Shown piece after piece: positions 1 to 7,050 of a stretch of 32,049 nucleotides of DNA. The DNA lies in assembly GCA_016177405.1 (NCBI GenBank), contig JACOVG010000003.1, forward strand, positions 1 to 32,049, in the 5' to 3' direction. Made by a program: the position numbers and the translations under genes. This DNA comes from Candidatus Omnitrophota bacterium. Lineage in GTDB: Bacteria > Omnitrophota > Gorgyraeia > 1-14-0-20-64-10. The first letter of the stretch is position 1; each line of letters starts with the position of its first letter. The notes beneath the pieces were generated by a model that was given only the letters and a program-made list of their open reading frames with translations, was not told where the DNA came from and searched no databases.

Positions 1-75
1 CAGGTCCTGTACGAGGGGAAGTCCCCCAGGGACACGGTCCGGGAGCTGATGCTCCGCGGCCCCAAACCGGAATAG
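1..75 (+). CDS. gpsA: C-terminal fragment of NAD(P)H-dependent glycerol-3-phosphate dehydrogenase (truncated by window start)
   Basis: Frame 1 reads QVLYEGKSPRDTVRELMLRGPKPE*, resembling the GpsA C-terminal pattern (vLxegxsxxeavreLMxRxxkxE). Confidence 0.7.
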   Translation, partial: QVLYEGKSPRDTVRELMLRGPKPE

Positions 76-93
76 AAGGAGACAGCGGTACAA

Positions 94-423
94 GTGCCAG
101 ACTCTGTGGTTCAGAAAAAGATCGAGGAGATGGTTCGGCGGATCGTTGAGCGGTTCCATCCGGAGAAAATTATTCTATTCGGTTCCCATGCGCGGGGCAC
201 GGCTGGCCCAGATAGCGATGTGGATTTGCTTGTGATCATGAACGTGCAAGGGTCCCGACGGCAGAAGGCCACAGAGATCGATCTTTCTCTGGCCGATCGG
301 AAAATACCCTTAGACTTGCTCGTTGTGACACCGCAGCAGTTTGACCGGGACCGGGACATGATTGGGACGGTCATCCGGCCGGCGGCGCGTGAAGGAAAGG
401 TGCTTTATGAACGAGCCGCCTGA
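94..423 (+). CDS. Minimal nucleotidyltransferase (MNT), MntA-like antitoxin
   Basis: GTG start; FGSHARGTAGPDSDVDLLVI matches the GSx(n)DxD nucleotidyltransferase motif; followed by an overlapping HEPN ORF. Confidence 0.85.
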   Translation: MPDSVVQKKIEEMVRRIVERFHPEKIILFGSHARGTAGPDSDVDLLVIMNVQGSRRQKATEIDLSLADRKIPLDLLVVTPQQFDRDRDMIGTVIRPAAREGKVLYERAA

Positions 424-823
424 AGGCCTTCGCAAGATCCGTCAATGGGTGGAGAAGGCAGAACACGATTTCAAGACGGCTGAACACCTGTTGACTTTGT
501 TGGAAGGGTGCCCCTTCGATGTCGTTTGCTTTCACGCGCAACAGTGCGCGGAAAAATATCTCAAGGGATTCCTCACCTTCCGTTCGGTCGATTTTCCGAA
601 AACACATGATCTTGTCATTCTGCTTAATCTTGCAGATGGGCCTGCGACTCTGGGGGTTGACCTCGTGGATGTACAGCCATTGAACCGATATCCGGTGGAA
701 GCCCGTTATCCTGGTGATTGGGAGTCCTTCACACTTGAGGAAGCGCGGGAAGCTGTTAGCTTGGCTCGGAAGGTTCGGGAGGCGGTGCGGAAGCAACTTC
801 CAGCCGCTGCTCTGAATGGATAA
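407..823 (+). CDS. HEPN domain protein, HepT-like toxin partner
   Basis: MNEPPEGLRKIRQWVEKAEHDFKTAEHLL...CFHAQQCAEKYLKGFL typical of HEPN; ATG at 407 overlaps the MNT ORF by 17 bp. Confidence 0.85.
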   Translation: MNEPPEGLRKIRQWVEKAEHDFKTAEHLLTLLEGCPFDVVCFHAQQCAEKYLKGFLTFRSVDFPKTHDLVILLNLADGPATLGVDLVDVQPLNRYPVEARYPGDWESFTLEEAREAVSLARKVREAVRKQLPAAALNG

Positions 824-1100
824 ACGTCCGCCTCCATTCCCAGGATTTGGAACCCTGCGAGAAGCGTCTCATGGAGGACACCGGTGCGAGGGTGAGCTGC
901 CGAAGGCCGCCTATGGGAAAGCCGTCAAGTACTGTTACGAGGATGCAGAGGGGAAGCTCTGGATCACCAACGAGGAGTACGCCAGCCAGGTGAATTTCTG
1001 TCCGTACTGTGGACACAAGGCGAAGGTAGAGGCAATTGGGCGGCCAGCGGTTAACGTCGGGAGGATACGCAGTGAAAAGCAAGCTGGTCAAAATCTATAA
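816..1100 (+). CDS. Small hypothetical protein with a CPYCG zinc-ribbon-like motif
   Basis: ORF overlaps the HEPN stop codon; VNFCPYCGHKAKVE near the C-terminus. No family recognised. Confidence 0.45.
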   Translation: MDKRPPPFPGFGTLREASHGGHRCEGELPKAAYGKAVKYCYEDAEGKLWITNEEYASQVNFCPYCGHKAKVEAIGRPAVNVGRIRSEKQAGQNL

Positions 1101-1266
1101 GTTGCGAAAAGGCGGCCAACTATGTGTCAATGCGACGGGCATCAATGAGAGCGGGGACTTCTATTTGAAGTCACCCGCCAAACAGCATGGGAGGATATTG
1201 CCACCTTCGGCCTCGTATGAGGATATAGGCAAAGCCGTTCGCTACGTGCTTTCAAATTGTGATTGA
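1072..1266 (+). CDS. Hypothetical small protein (64 aa)
   Basis: GTG at 1072 preceded by GGGAGG with good spacing; VKSKLVKIYKLRKGGQLCVNATGINESGDFYLKSP... overlaps the previous ORF. Confidence 0.5.
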   Translation: MKSKLVKIYKLRKGGQLCVNATGINESGDFYLKSPAKQHGRILPPSASYEDIGKAVRYVLSNCD

Positions 1267-1384
1267 GCTTCGTCGGCTATGGATTGGATAATCCGCGGGA
1301 ATGGTGCCTTCCTGCCCCTGCTGGCCGGGTTTTCGCGATGGCCAGTGGTCATTGCGGTTGGTGGACATCGGTAGTGGCTCGTTA

Positions 1385-1424
1385 CGGGGCGTGGCGTAGC
1401 TTGGTAGCGCGCTTGCATGGGGTG
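1385..1424 (+). pseudogene. Truncated 5' half of tRNA-Pro (acceptor 5' strand through anticodon loop)
   Basis: 39/40 identical to 3130-3169 of the intact tRNA-Pro; similarity stops just after the anticodon loop. Confidence 0.85.
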
Positions 1425-1545
1425 TTTAGTACTGTTTTTGCAACACACTCATGCATAATGAGATGCAGGATGAGTGGTCGCCATAAGGTCGCCATTGGAA
1501 ACAGTTAGGCCGAAGTTGCAACCCAAGGATGAGGCCTAGGATCAG

Positions 1546-1875
1546 ATGAGGTTGACGGAACAGGAACAGAGGGCGGTGGAACGTTTCGCCACCACGCTTC
1601 GGGAGCGATGGGGAAATGAGGTCCTTGAGATCCATCTGTTTGGTTCGAAGGCGCGAGGCGATGCGGGACCTGAGTCGGACGTTGATCTTCTGATTGTTAC
1701 CGAGCGCAATGACTGGAAACTCAAGGACGAGATCGGCCGAGTTGCAACGAGGATCCTTTTGTCAGAGGGAATCTATTTGTCCATCAAGGTGTTGGGGAAG
1801 ACCCTGTATCAACGGCTTGTTACACTGGAGGCCCCATTCATCAAGAACGTGTTGCGGGAAGGAGTCGTTGTATGA
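1546..1875 (+). CDS. Minimal nucleotidyltransferase (MNT), second copy
   Basis: LFGSKARGDAGPESDVDLLIV motif; ATGA overlap with the downstream HEPN gene. Confidence 0.85.
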   Translation: MRLTEQEQRAVERFATTLRERWGNEVLEIHLFGSKARGDAGPESDVDLLIVTERNDWKLKDEIGRVATRILLSEGIYLSIKVLGKTLYQRLVTLEAPFIKNVLREGVVV

Positions 1876-2270
1876 ACGACCGAATCAAGGAGTACATCCA
1901 CCAGGAGCTGAAGAAGGCCGAGCAGGCATTGAAGGCCGCGCAGAACCTCTTGGCCGATGGGCTTTATGACGATGCGGTCTCCCGGGCTTATTACGCTGTT
2001 TTCCATGGCGCCCGCGCCGCGCTCAAAATCAAAGGGATAGAGACGGTGTCTCACAAGGGCCTCATCAGTCAGTTTGCGTTGCACCTGGTGAAGGCGGGCG
2101 AAGTGGAGGAAGAGTACGGGGACATCCTCCGGCAGATCAAGGAAGATCGAGAAACCGGAGATTACGAGCCATTGGTGACGTTTGGTTCAGAAGAAGCTAC
2201 TAAGTTGGTGGGCAGTGCAGATCGGTTTCTCGTGAAGATGCGAGACTGGATCGGGAGGCAAGAAGCGTGA
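1872..2270 (+). CDS. HEPN domain protein, second copy, different HEPN subtype
   Basis: QELKKAEQALKAAQNLLADGLYDDAVSRAYYAVFHGARAAL with an R-x6-H-like HEPN core (RAYYAVFH); overlaps MNT2 by 4 bp. Confidence 0.85.
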   Translation: MNDRIKEYIHQELKKAEQALKAAQNLLADGLYDDAVSRAYYAVFHGARAALKIKGIETVSHKGLISQFALHLVKAGEVEEEYGDILRQIKEDRETGDYEPLVTFGSEEATKLVGSADRFLVKMRDWIGRQEA

Positions 2271-2380
2271 TTTTCGGCCTGGTCACCGATATCCTCTGGG
2301 TCCTCGCTGCCAACAAGGTCCCAGACCTGAAGCACAAGCTCGACTCTATTCTTGGGCTGCAAGCGAAGGAAGGAAGATGA
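2267..2380 (+). CDS. 37-aa mini-ORF between HEPN2 and the membrane protein
   Basis: GTG at 2267 overlaps the HEPN2 stop (GTGA); translates VIFGLVTDILWVLAANKVPDLKHKLDSILGLQAKEGR*; its stop overlaps the next ATG (ATGA at 2377). Absent from the supplied ORF track because of its length. Confidence 0.5.
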   Translation: MIFGLVTDILWVLAANKVPDLKHKLDSILGLQAKEGR

Positions 2381-2940
2381 AACTGATGCTAGGTTTTTTG
2401 AAGTCGCTATTTAAAACGCATCCGATTGCAGCTTCCGTAATGGCGGTATTAGCCATGTCCATGATTTGTTGGATAGCGAACCTGTTGATTCTTTTTTGTA
2501 AAGATCCTTTCCAATTCTCACAGATTCAGCAGCCTGGGCAGGTACAACAGAGCTATCCTTACGCGTACCTGTTTAGCGCCTTAGCGCAATCGCTTGCAGC
2601 TTTATTGGGATTCTTGGGTATTTTTGTGGTCTATCGGCTTGATCGCTTGCATTCGCGGATTGTAGGGATGAATTCTGAAGGGGCCAAGCCATATGAGAAA
2701 AGAAGAGAGGATACAAAAAACGTTGGATTCGCTCTAGCAATTTTAATGATGCTCGCATTCACGCTATCATTACTTCTACTTGGAAGATGTGAATATCTTT
2801 GTTTGAACCCCTATCTAGGAGCGCCCTATTTCGCTGTCGTGTGGGGCATTCCAGTCATCGTGGTGGTAATTGGAATATGTTTGGTCATTCTGGGTCTTGT
2901 AGCGTGGTTCGCTTATCTATCCTTGAGCGGAGGGGACTGA
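2377..2940 (+). CDS. Integral membrane protein, about 4 predicted TM segments, unknown function
   Basis: Hydrophobic blocks (AASVMAVLAMSMICWIANLLILF; AYLFSALAQSLAALLGFLGIFVVY; GFALAILMMLAFTLSLLLL; YFAVVWGIPVIVVVIGICLVILGLVAWF). Confidence 0.65.
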   Translation: MKLMLGFLKSLFKTHPIAASVMAVLAMSMICWIANLLILFCKDPFQFSQIQQPGQVQQSYPYAYLFSALAQSLAALLGFLGIFVVYRLDRLHSRIVGMNSEGAKPYEKRREDTKNVGFALAILMMLAFTLSLLLLGRCEYLCLNPYLGAPYFAVVWGIPVIVVVIGICLVILGLVAWFAYLSLSGGD

Positions 2941-3073
2941 TCTTTATCGGTGCTATTTTGATGCAGTTTTTGGCAGGGTGGCATAGGATTTGCTACGGTG
3001 GTCTATGTTGGTCTACGGTGTTATCAGTTATAGTTCTCGACGGAAAGTCGGTTTTCGTAAGTCCTTATACCGC

Positions 3074-3087
3074 ACGGGGCGTGGCGT
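3074..3087 (+). repeat. 14-bp copy of the tRNA-Pro 5' end (ACGGGGCGTGGCGT)
   Basis: Identical to 3129-3142 at the start of the intact tRNA. Confidence 0.7.
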
Positions 3088-3114
3088 CCTCCAAAACAAC
3101 ATGGCGGACGCCAC
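3081..3114. repeat. 9-bp perfect inverted repeat GTGGCGTCC/GGACGCCAC
   Basis: Arms 3081-3089 and 3106-3114 with a 16-nt loop, just upstream of the tRNA. Confidence 0.75.
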
Positions 3115-3129
3115 GAAGGCATGAATTTA

Positions 3130-3203
3130 CGGGGCGTGGCGTAGTTTGGTAGCGCGCTTGCATGGGGTGCAAGAGGTCCCGAGTTCAAATCTCGGCGCCC
3201 CGA
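3130..3203 (+). tRNA. tRNA-Pro(GGG)
   Basis: CGGGGCG/CGCCCCG acceptor stem, GCGT/GCGC D-stem, CTTGC-ATGGGGT-GCAAG anticodon arm (anticodon GGG), CCGAG-TTCAAAT-CTCGG T-arm, discriminator A; CCA not encoded. Confidence 0.95.
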
Positions 3204-3317
3204 TTGATACACTTGCTTAAGGCGGCGAGTTTGAACGAAGTTCAGGATCACCAGACGATTGGCGTTCAGGGAAGATACAGCCGACTGGCCAGACCATTGG
3301 CTTGCAAGGTCGGCTGC

Positions 3318-3335
3318 AATCTCGGCGCCCCGATT
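3318..3335 (+). repeat. 18-bp direct repeat of the tRNA-Pro 3' end (AATCTCGGCGCCCCGATT)
   Basis: Identical to 3188-3205; att-site-like duplication. Confidence 0.85.
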
Positions 3336-3339
3336 AACT

Positions 3340-3412
3340 GTTATCCTCGCGAAAGCGAGGATCGGACGTCGTCCTCGACTTGATCGAGGATTCCCGTTTG
3401 CACGGGAATGAC
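3340..3412. repeat. GTYAT...ATGAC multi-hairpin intergenic repeat (REP-like)
   Basis: ATCCTCGC-gaaa-GCGAGGAT, then TCCTCGA/TCGAGGA, then TTCCCGT-ttgc-ACGGGAA, ending ATGAC; resembles the repeats at 13806 and 28121. Confidence 0.75.
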
Positions 3413-3429
3413 ATACATGGAAGCGAAGC

Positions 3430-4728
3430 ATGGACAAGGTTAACGTAGGGCTCATCGGACTGGGCACCGTGGGGTCAGGGGTGGCCAAGATGCTCCTGGC
3501 TCGAAGGGAGTTTATTGCCCGCAGGGCCGGCCTTCCCATTGTTTTGAAAAAGGTCTGCGTGCGCGACCGGCGCAGGGCGCGGGCCGTCCGGCTGGACCCG
3601 CGGCTTGTCACCACCCGCGTGAGCGATATCCTGGACGATCCGGAGATCCACGTGGTGGTGGAGCTGATGGGCGGAATCCACCCGGCCAAGGAGATCCTCT
3701 TAAAGGCCCTGGACAAGGGTAAGCCGGTCGTCACCGCCAACAAGGCCCTCCTGGCGCACGAGGGAGCCGCCCTTTTCCAAAGGGCCAAAAAGAAGGGGGT
3801 GGATCTCTACTTCGAGGCGTCGGTGGCCGGAGGCATCCCGATCATCAAGTCGCTCCGGGAGGGTTTGATCGGCAACGACCTGGAGACCCTCTACGGGATC
3901 TTAAACGGCACCACCAACTTCATCCTGACCGAGATGTCCCGGGGCGAGGGGCGCAGCTTCGACTCGGCCCTCAAGGAGGCCCAGTCCCGGGGTTACGCCG
4001 AGCGCAACCCGTCGCTGGATTTAAGGGGCATCGACACCGCGCACAAATTGAGCATCCTGACCTTGCTGGGGTTCGGCAGGGCCATCGCGCCCGGCGACAT
4101 CTACGTGGAGGGAATTCCCGGAATCACCGCCAACGATGTCCGGTACGCCCACGACTTCGGCTACACCGTCAAGCTCCTGGGGATCGCCAAGCGGGAAGGG
4201 GACGAGCTGGAGGTCCGGGTTCATCCGACCCTGCTGCCCAAGAACCACCTTCTTTCCAACGTGAGCGGAGTCCACAATGCCGTCTTTGTGCGGGGGGACT
4301 TGATCGGGGAGCTCGTTCTGTACGGGCAGGGGGCCGGGCGGCTTCCGACCACCTCGGCGGTGCTGGCCGACCTGGTGGATGTGGCCCGCAACCTTCGGTA
4401 TCACTCGCCCCAGCGGGTGCCCCCGCCGGTGCCGCATCGAAGGATCCGCCGGATCCGGAAGATGGGGGAGATCGAGGGGCGCTTCTACTTCCGCTTCTCC
4501 TGCATCGACCGGCCCGGGGTGCTGGCCCGGATCGCCCGGATCCTGGGGGCCCATCGGATCTCGATCGCGTCGGTGAGCCAGAAGGACCGGCGGCGTGAGC
4601 AGATTGTGCCGGTGGTCATGATGACCCACGAGGCCAAGGAGCGGGACGTGGAGGAGGCCCTGGCCGAGATCGACCGGATGGGCGTGATCCGCCGCAAGTC
4701 GGTCTGCATCCGGGTGGAGCGGGGATGA
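3430..4728 (+). CDS. hom: Homoserine dehydrogenase with C-terminal ACT domain
   Basis: VGLIGLGTVGSGVAKML, VTANKALLA, FEASVAGGIPIIKSLREGLIGN, ILNGTTNFILTEM; ACT-like FYFRFSCIDRPGVLARIARILG. Confidence 0.97.
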   Translation: MDKVNVGLIGLGTVGSGVAKMLLARREFIARRAGLPIVLKKVCVRDRRRARAVRLDPRLVTTRVSDILDDPEIHVVVELMGGIHPAKEILLKALDKGKPVVTANKALLAHEGAALFQRAKKKGVDLYFEASVAGGIPIIKSLREGLIGNDLETLYGILNGTTNFILTEMSRGEGRSFDSALKEAQSRGYAERNPSLDLRGIDTAHKLSILTLLGFGRAIAPGDIYVEGIPGITANDVRYAHDFGYTVKLLGIAKREGDELEVRVHPTLLPKNHLLSNVSGVHNAVFVRGDLIGELVLYGQGAGRLPTTSAVLADLVDVARNLRYHSPQRVPPPVPHRRIRRIRKMGEIEGRFYFRFSCIDRPGVLARIARILGAHRISIASVSQKDRRREQIVPVVMMTHEAKERDVEEALAEIDRMGVIRRKSVCIRVERG

Positions 4729-5825
4729 AGAAGAGCAGGTGTCGCCCTGACGCCGTGGCACCAGGGGGCGAGGCCTGGAAGGGTGTGGTGGAGCGCTACC
4801 GGCCGCTGCTTCCGGTTTCACCGGAAACACCGGTTGTCACCCTGCTGGAGGGAAACACCCCGCTGGTCCCCTCCCGCTCTCTGGCCGGGCGCCTGGGCCG
4901 CGGCGTTGAGCTTTACTTCAAATGCGAGGGGTTCAACCCCACCGGATCCTTCAAGGACCGAGGGATGACCCTGGCGGTTTCCAAGGCCAAAGAGGCCGGC
5001 GCGACCGCGGTGATCTGCGCCTCGACCGGCAACACCTCGGCCTCGGCGGCGGCCTATGCCGCGCGCGCGGGCTTGAGGTGCGTGGTGCTGATCCCCAAGG
5101 GAGCCATTGCCCTGGGCAAGCTCGCCCAGGCGCTGATCCACGGCGCCCAGGTCTTGGCGATGAGCGGCACCTTCGACGAGGCGCTGGCGATCGTGCGGCA
5201 GATCGCGCGGGAGGCTCCCATCGTTCTGGTGAACTCGGTCAATCCCCACCGGCTGGAGGGGCAGAAGACCGGGGCCTTTGAAATTTGCGACGCCCTGGGA
5301 CGCGCCCCGGATTACCACGCGATTCCGGTGGGCAACGCCGGCAACATCACCGCTTACTGGAATGGCTACAGCCAATATTTCAAGGCAGGAAAGGTGGATG
5401 GGCTTCCCAGGATGCTGGGGTTTCAGGCGGCGGGGGCGGCGCCCCTGGTGCGCGGCCGGGTGGTCCGCAAGCCCGAAACGATCGCCTCGGCGATCCGCAT
5501 CGGCAACCCGGCCAGCTGGGAGGGGGCGGTGAACGCCCGGAAGGCCTCCGGCGGATTGATTGACGCGGTGACCGACCGGGAGATCCTGGAGGCGTATCGG
5601 CGCCTCGCGCGCGAGGAGGGGCTTTTTGTGGAGCCGGCCTCCGCGGCCTCGGTGGCCGGGGTGCTGAAGCTTGGCAAGCGGGGATACTTTCGCCGCGGGA
5701 GCCTGGTGGTGTGCGTGCTGACCGGCCACGGCCTCAAAGACCCGGAGCGGGCGGTCCAGACGGCCGTTTCACCCAAGACCGTGCCGCCTCGGCTGGGTCA
5801 CATCCTTCAGGAGATCGGGTTTTAA
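4725..5825 (+). CDS. thrC: Threonine synthase
   Basis: EGNTPLVPS, PTGSFKDRGMTLAVSKAKEAGATAVICASTGNTSASAAAYAARAGL (PLP Lys), AIPVGNAGNITAYW; ATGA overlap with hom. Confidence 0.97.
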   Translation: MKKSRCRPDAVAPGGEAWKGVVERYRPLLPVSPETPVVTLLEGNTPLVPSRSLAGRLGRGVELYFKCEGFNPTGSFKDRGMTLAVSKAKEAGATAVICASTGNTSASAAAYAARAGLRCVVLIPKGAIALGKLAQALIHGAQVLAMSGTFDEALAIVRQIAREAPIVLVNSVNPHRLEGQKTGAFEICDALGRAPDYHAIPVGNAGNITAYWNGYSQYFKAGKVDGLPRMLGFQAAGAAPLVRGRVVRKPETIASAIRIGNPASWEGAVNARKASGGLIDAVTDREILEAYRRLAREEGLFVEPASAASVAGVLKLGKRGYFRRGSLVVCVLTGHGLKDPERAVQTAVSPKTVPPRLGHILQEIGF

Positions 5826-5838
5826 GGAGAGGATCGGG

Positions 5839-7047
5839 ATGAAGATCATCGTTTTGGTCTGCGACGGGATGGGAGACCTTCCCATCGAACAGCTGGAGGG
5901 GCGCACTCCTCTGGAAGCGGCCAAGACCCCGTGGATGGATGAGGTGGCCCGGGAGGGCAAGGTGGGTTTGGCCCAGACCATCCCGGACGGCTTCACTCCG
6001 GCCAGCGATGTCGGCAACATGGCGATCCTGGGCTACGACCCTCACGTCTATTACTCCGGCCGGGGCCCCCTGGAGGCGGCCAACATGGGGATAGCGCTCA
6101 ACGCCGGCGACGTGTGCTTCCGCTGCAATCTGGTGACGGTGGACGGCAACAACCTGCTGGACTACTCGGCCGGCCACATCGGCTCCAAGGAGGCCAAGAC
6201 CCTGATCGAATTCACGGCCGGACGCCTGGGGACCGGCCAGCTCCAGTTTTATCCGGGCATACAGTACCGGCACCTGGCCGTCTTCCGGGACGCCTCGCTG
6301 GCCGACGATCTCTTAAAGACCAAGTGCTTTCCCCCGCACGACATCATGGGCTGGAAGATCTCGGAGCATTGGCCTAAGGGGCCCGCGGCCAAGAGGCTGA
6401 TCGAGCTGATGGAGGCCTCCCTGAAGATCCTGCCGGCTCATGAGGTGAATCAGGTGCGGATTGATCTCAAGGAAAACCCGGGCAACATGATCTGGCTCTG
6501 GGGTCAGGGCCAGAGGCTGGAGGTTCCCACCTTCAAGGAGCGCTTCGGCGTGAGCGGGTCGGTGATCTCGGCGGTGGATCTGGTCCGGGGGGCCGGGCGC
6601 CTGGCCGGTTTGAAGGTCCTTCAGGTTCCCGGGGCCACCGGTTATTACGACACCAACTACGCCGGCAAGGCCGAGGCCGCCTTGAAGAGCCTGAAGGATC
6701 ACGACTTCGTCTTTGTGCATGTGGAGGCGGCCGATGAGGCCGGCCACAACGGCGATCTGCGGCAGAAGATCGCCGCCATCGAGAACTTCGACCGCCACGT
6801 GGTGGGGACGATCCTGAAGCATTTTAGGAGCTTGAAGAATTACCGGATCCTCATCATTCCGGACCACTTGACCCCCGTGGCCAAGCGGACCCACGCCTCG
6901 GACCCCGTGCCCTTCGCGATCTGCGGCAAGGGGATCGAGCCCGGCAGGGTGACCTCTTTCGGAGAGACCCAGGCCAAGGCTGGCGGCTGGTTCGTCGAGA
7001 AGGCCTACGAGATCCTTCCCCGCCTGTTCACCGAGAAAACGATTTAG
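5839..7047 (+). CDS. ApgM-type cofactor-independent phosphoglycerate mutase / proposed homoserine kinase
   Basis: MKIIVLVCDGMGDLPIEQLEGRTPLEAAKTPWMD, TPASDVGNMAILGYDP, HVEAADEAGHNGD, LIIPDHLTPV; sits between thrC and lysC. Confidence 0.9.
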   Translation: MKIIVLVCDGMGDLPIEQLEGRTPLEAAKTPWMDEVAREGKVGLAQTIPDGFTPASDVGNMAILGYDPHVYYSGRGPLEAANMGIALNAGDVCFRCNLVTVDGNNLLDYSAGHIGSKEAKTLIEFTAGRLGTGQLQFYPGIQYRHLAVFRDASLADDLLKTKCFPPHDIMGWKISEHWPKGPAAKRLIELMEASLKILPAHEVNQVRIDLKENPGNMIWLWGQGQRLEVPTFKERFGVSGSVISAVDLVRGAGRLAGLKVLQVPGATGYYDTNYAGKAEAALKSLKDHDFVFVHVEAADEAGHNGDLRQKIAAIENFDRHVVGTILKHFRSLKNYRILIIPDHLTPVAKRTHASDPVPFAICGKGIEPGRVTSFGETQAKAGGWFVEKAYEILPRLFTEKTI

Positions 7048-7050
7048 GCG

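Noticed and set aside
1385-1424. A functional second tRNA-Pro
   Set aside because: Only the 5' half is present; no 3' anticodon stem, T-arm or 3' acceptor strand follows.
1448-1476. Imperfect palindrome ACTCATGCAT...ATGCAggaTGAGT as an integrase attP arm or terminator
   Set aside because: Short, imperfect and with no integrase nearby; insufficient support for a functional call.
1263-1508. 81-aa plus-strand ORF
   Set aside because: Reads through the truncated tRNA-Pro fragment; no family or SD support.
76-3129. Complete prophage or integrative element
   Set aside because: No integrase, structural or replication genes; only TA-like genes and tRNA fragments are visible.
3162-3383. 73-aa plus-strand ORF
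   Set aside because: Starts inside tRNA-Pro and runs through its 3' repeat and the hairpin repeat.
3340-3412. CRISPR array
   Set aside because: The repeated blocks are nested hairpins with no regular repeat-spacer spacing, and no cas genes are present.
3024-3788. 254-aa minus-strand ORF
   Set aside because: Crosses the tRNA-Pro, the hairpin repeat and the 5' end of hom; not credible as coding.
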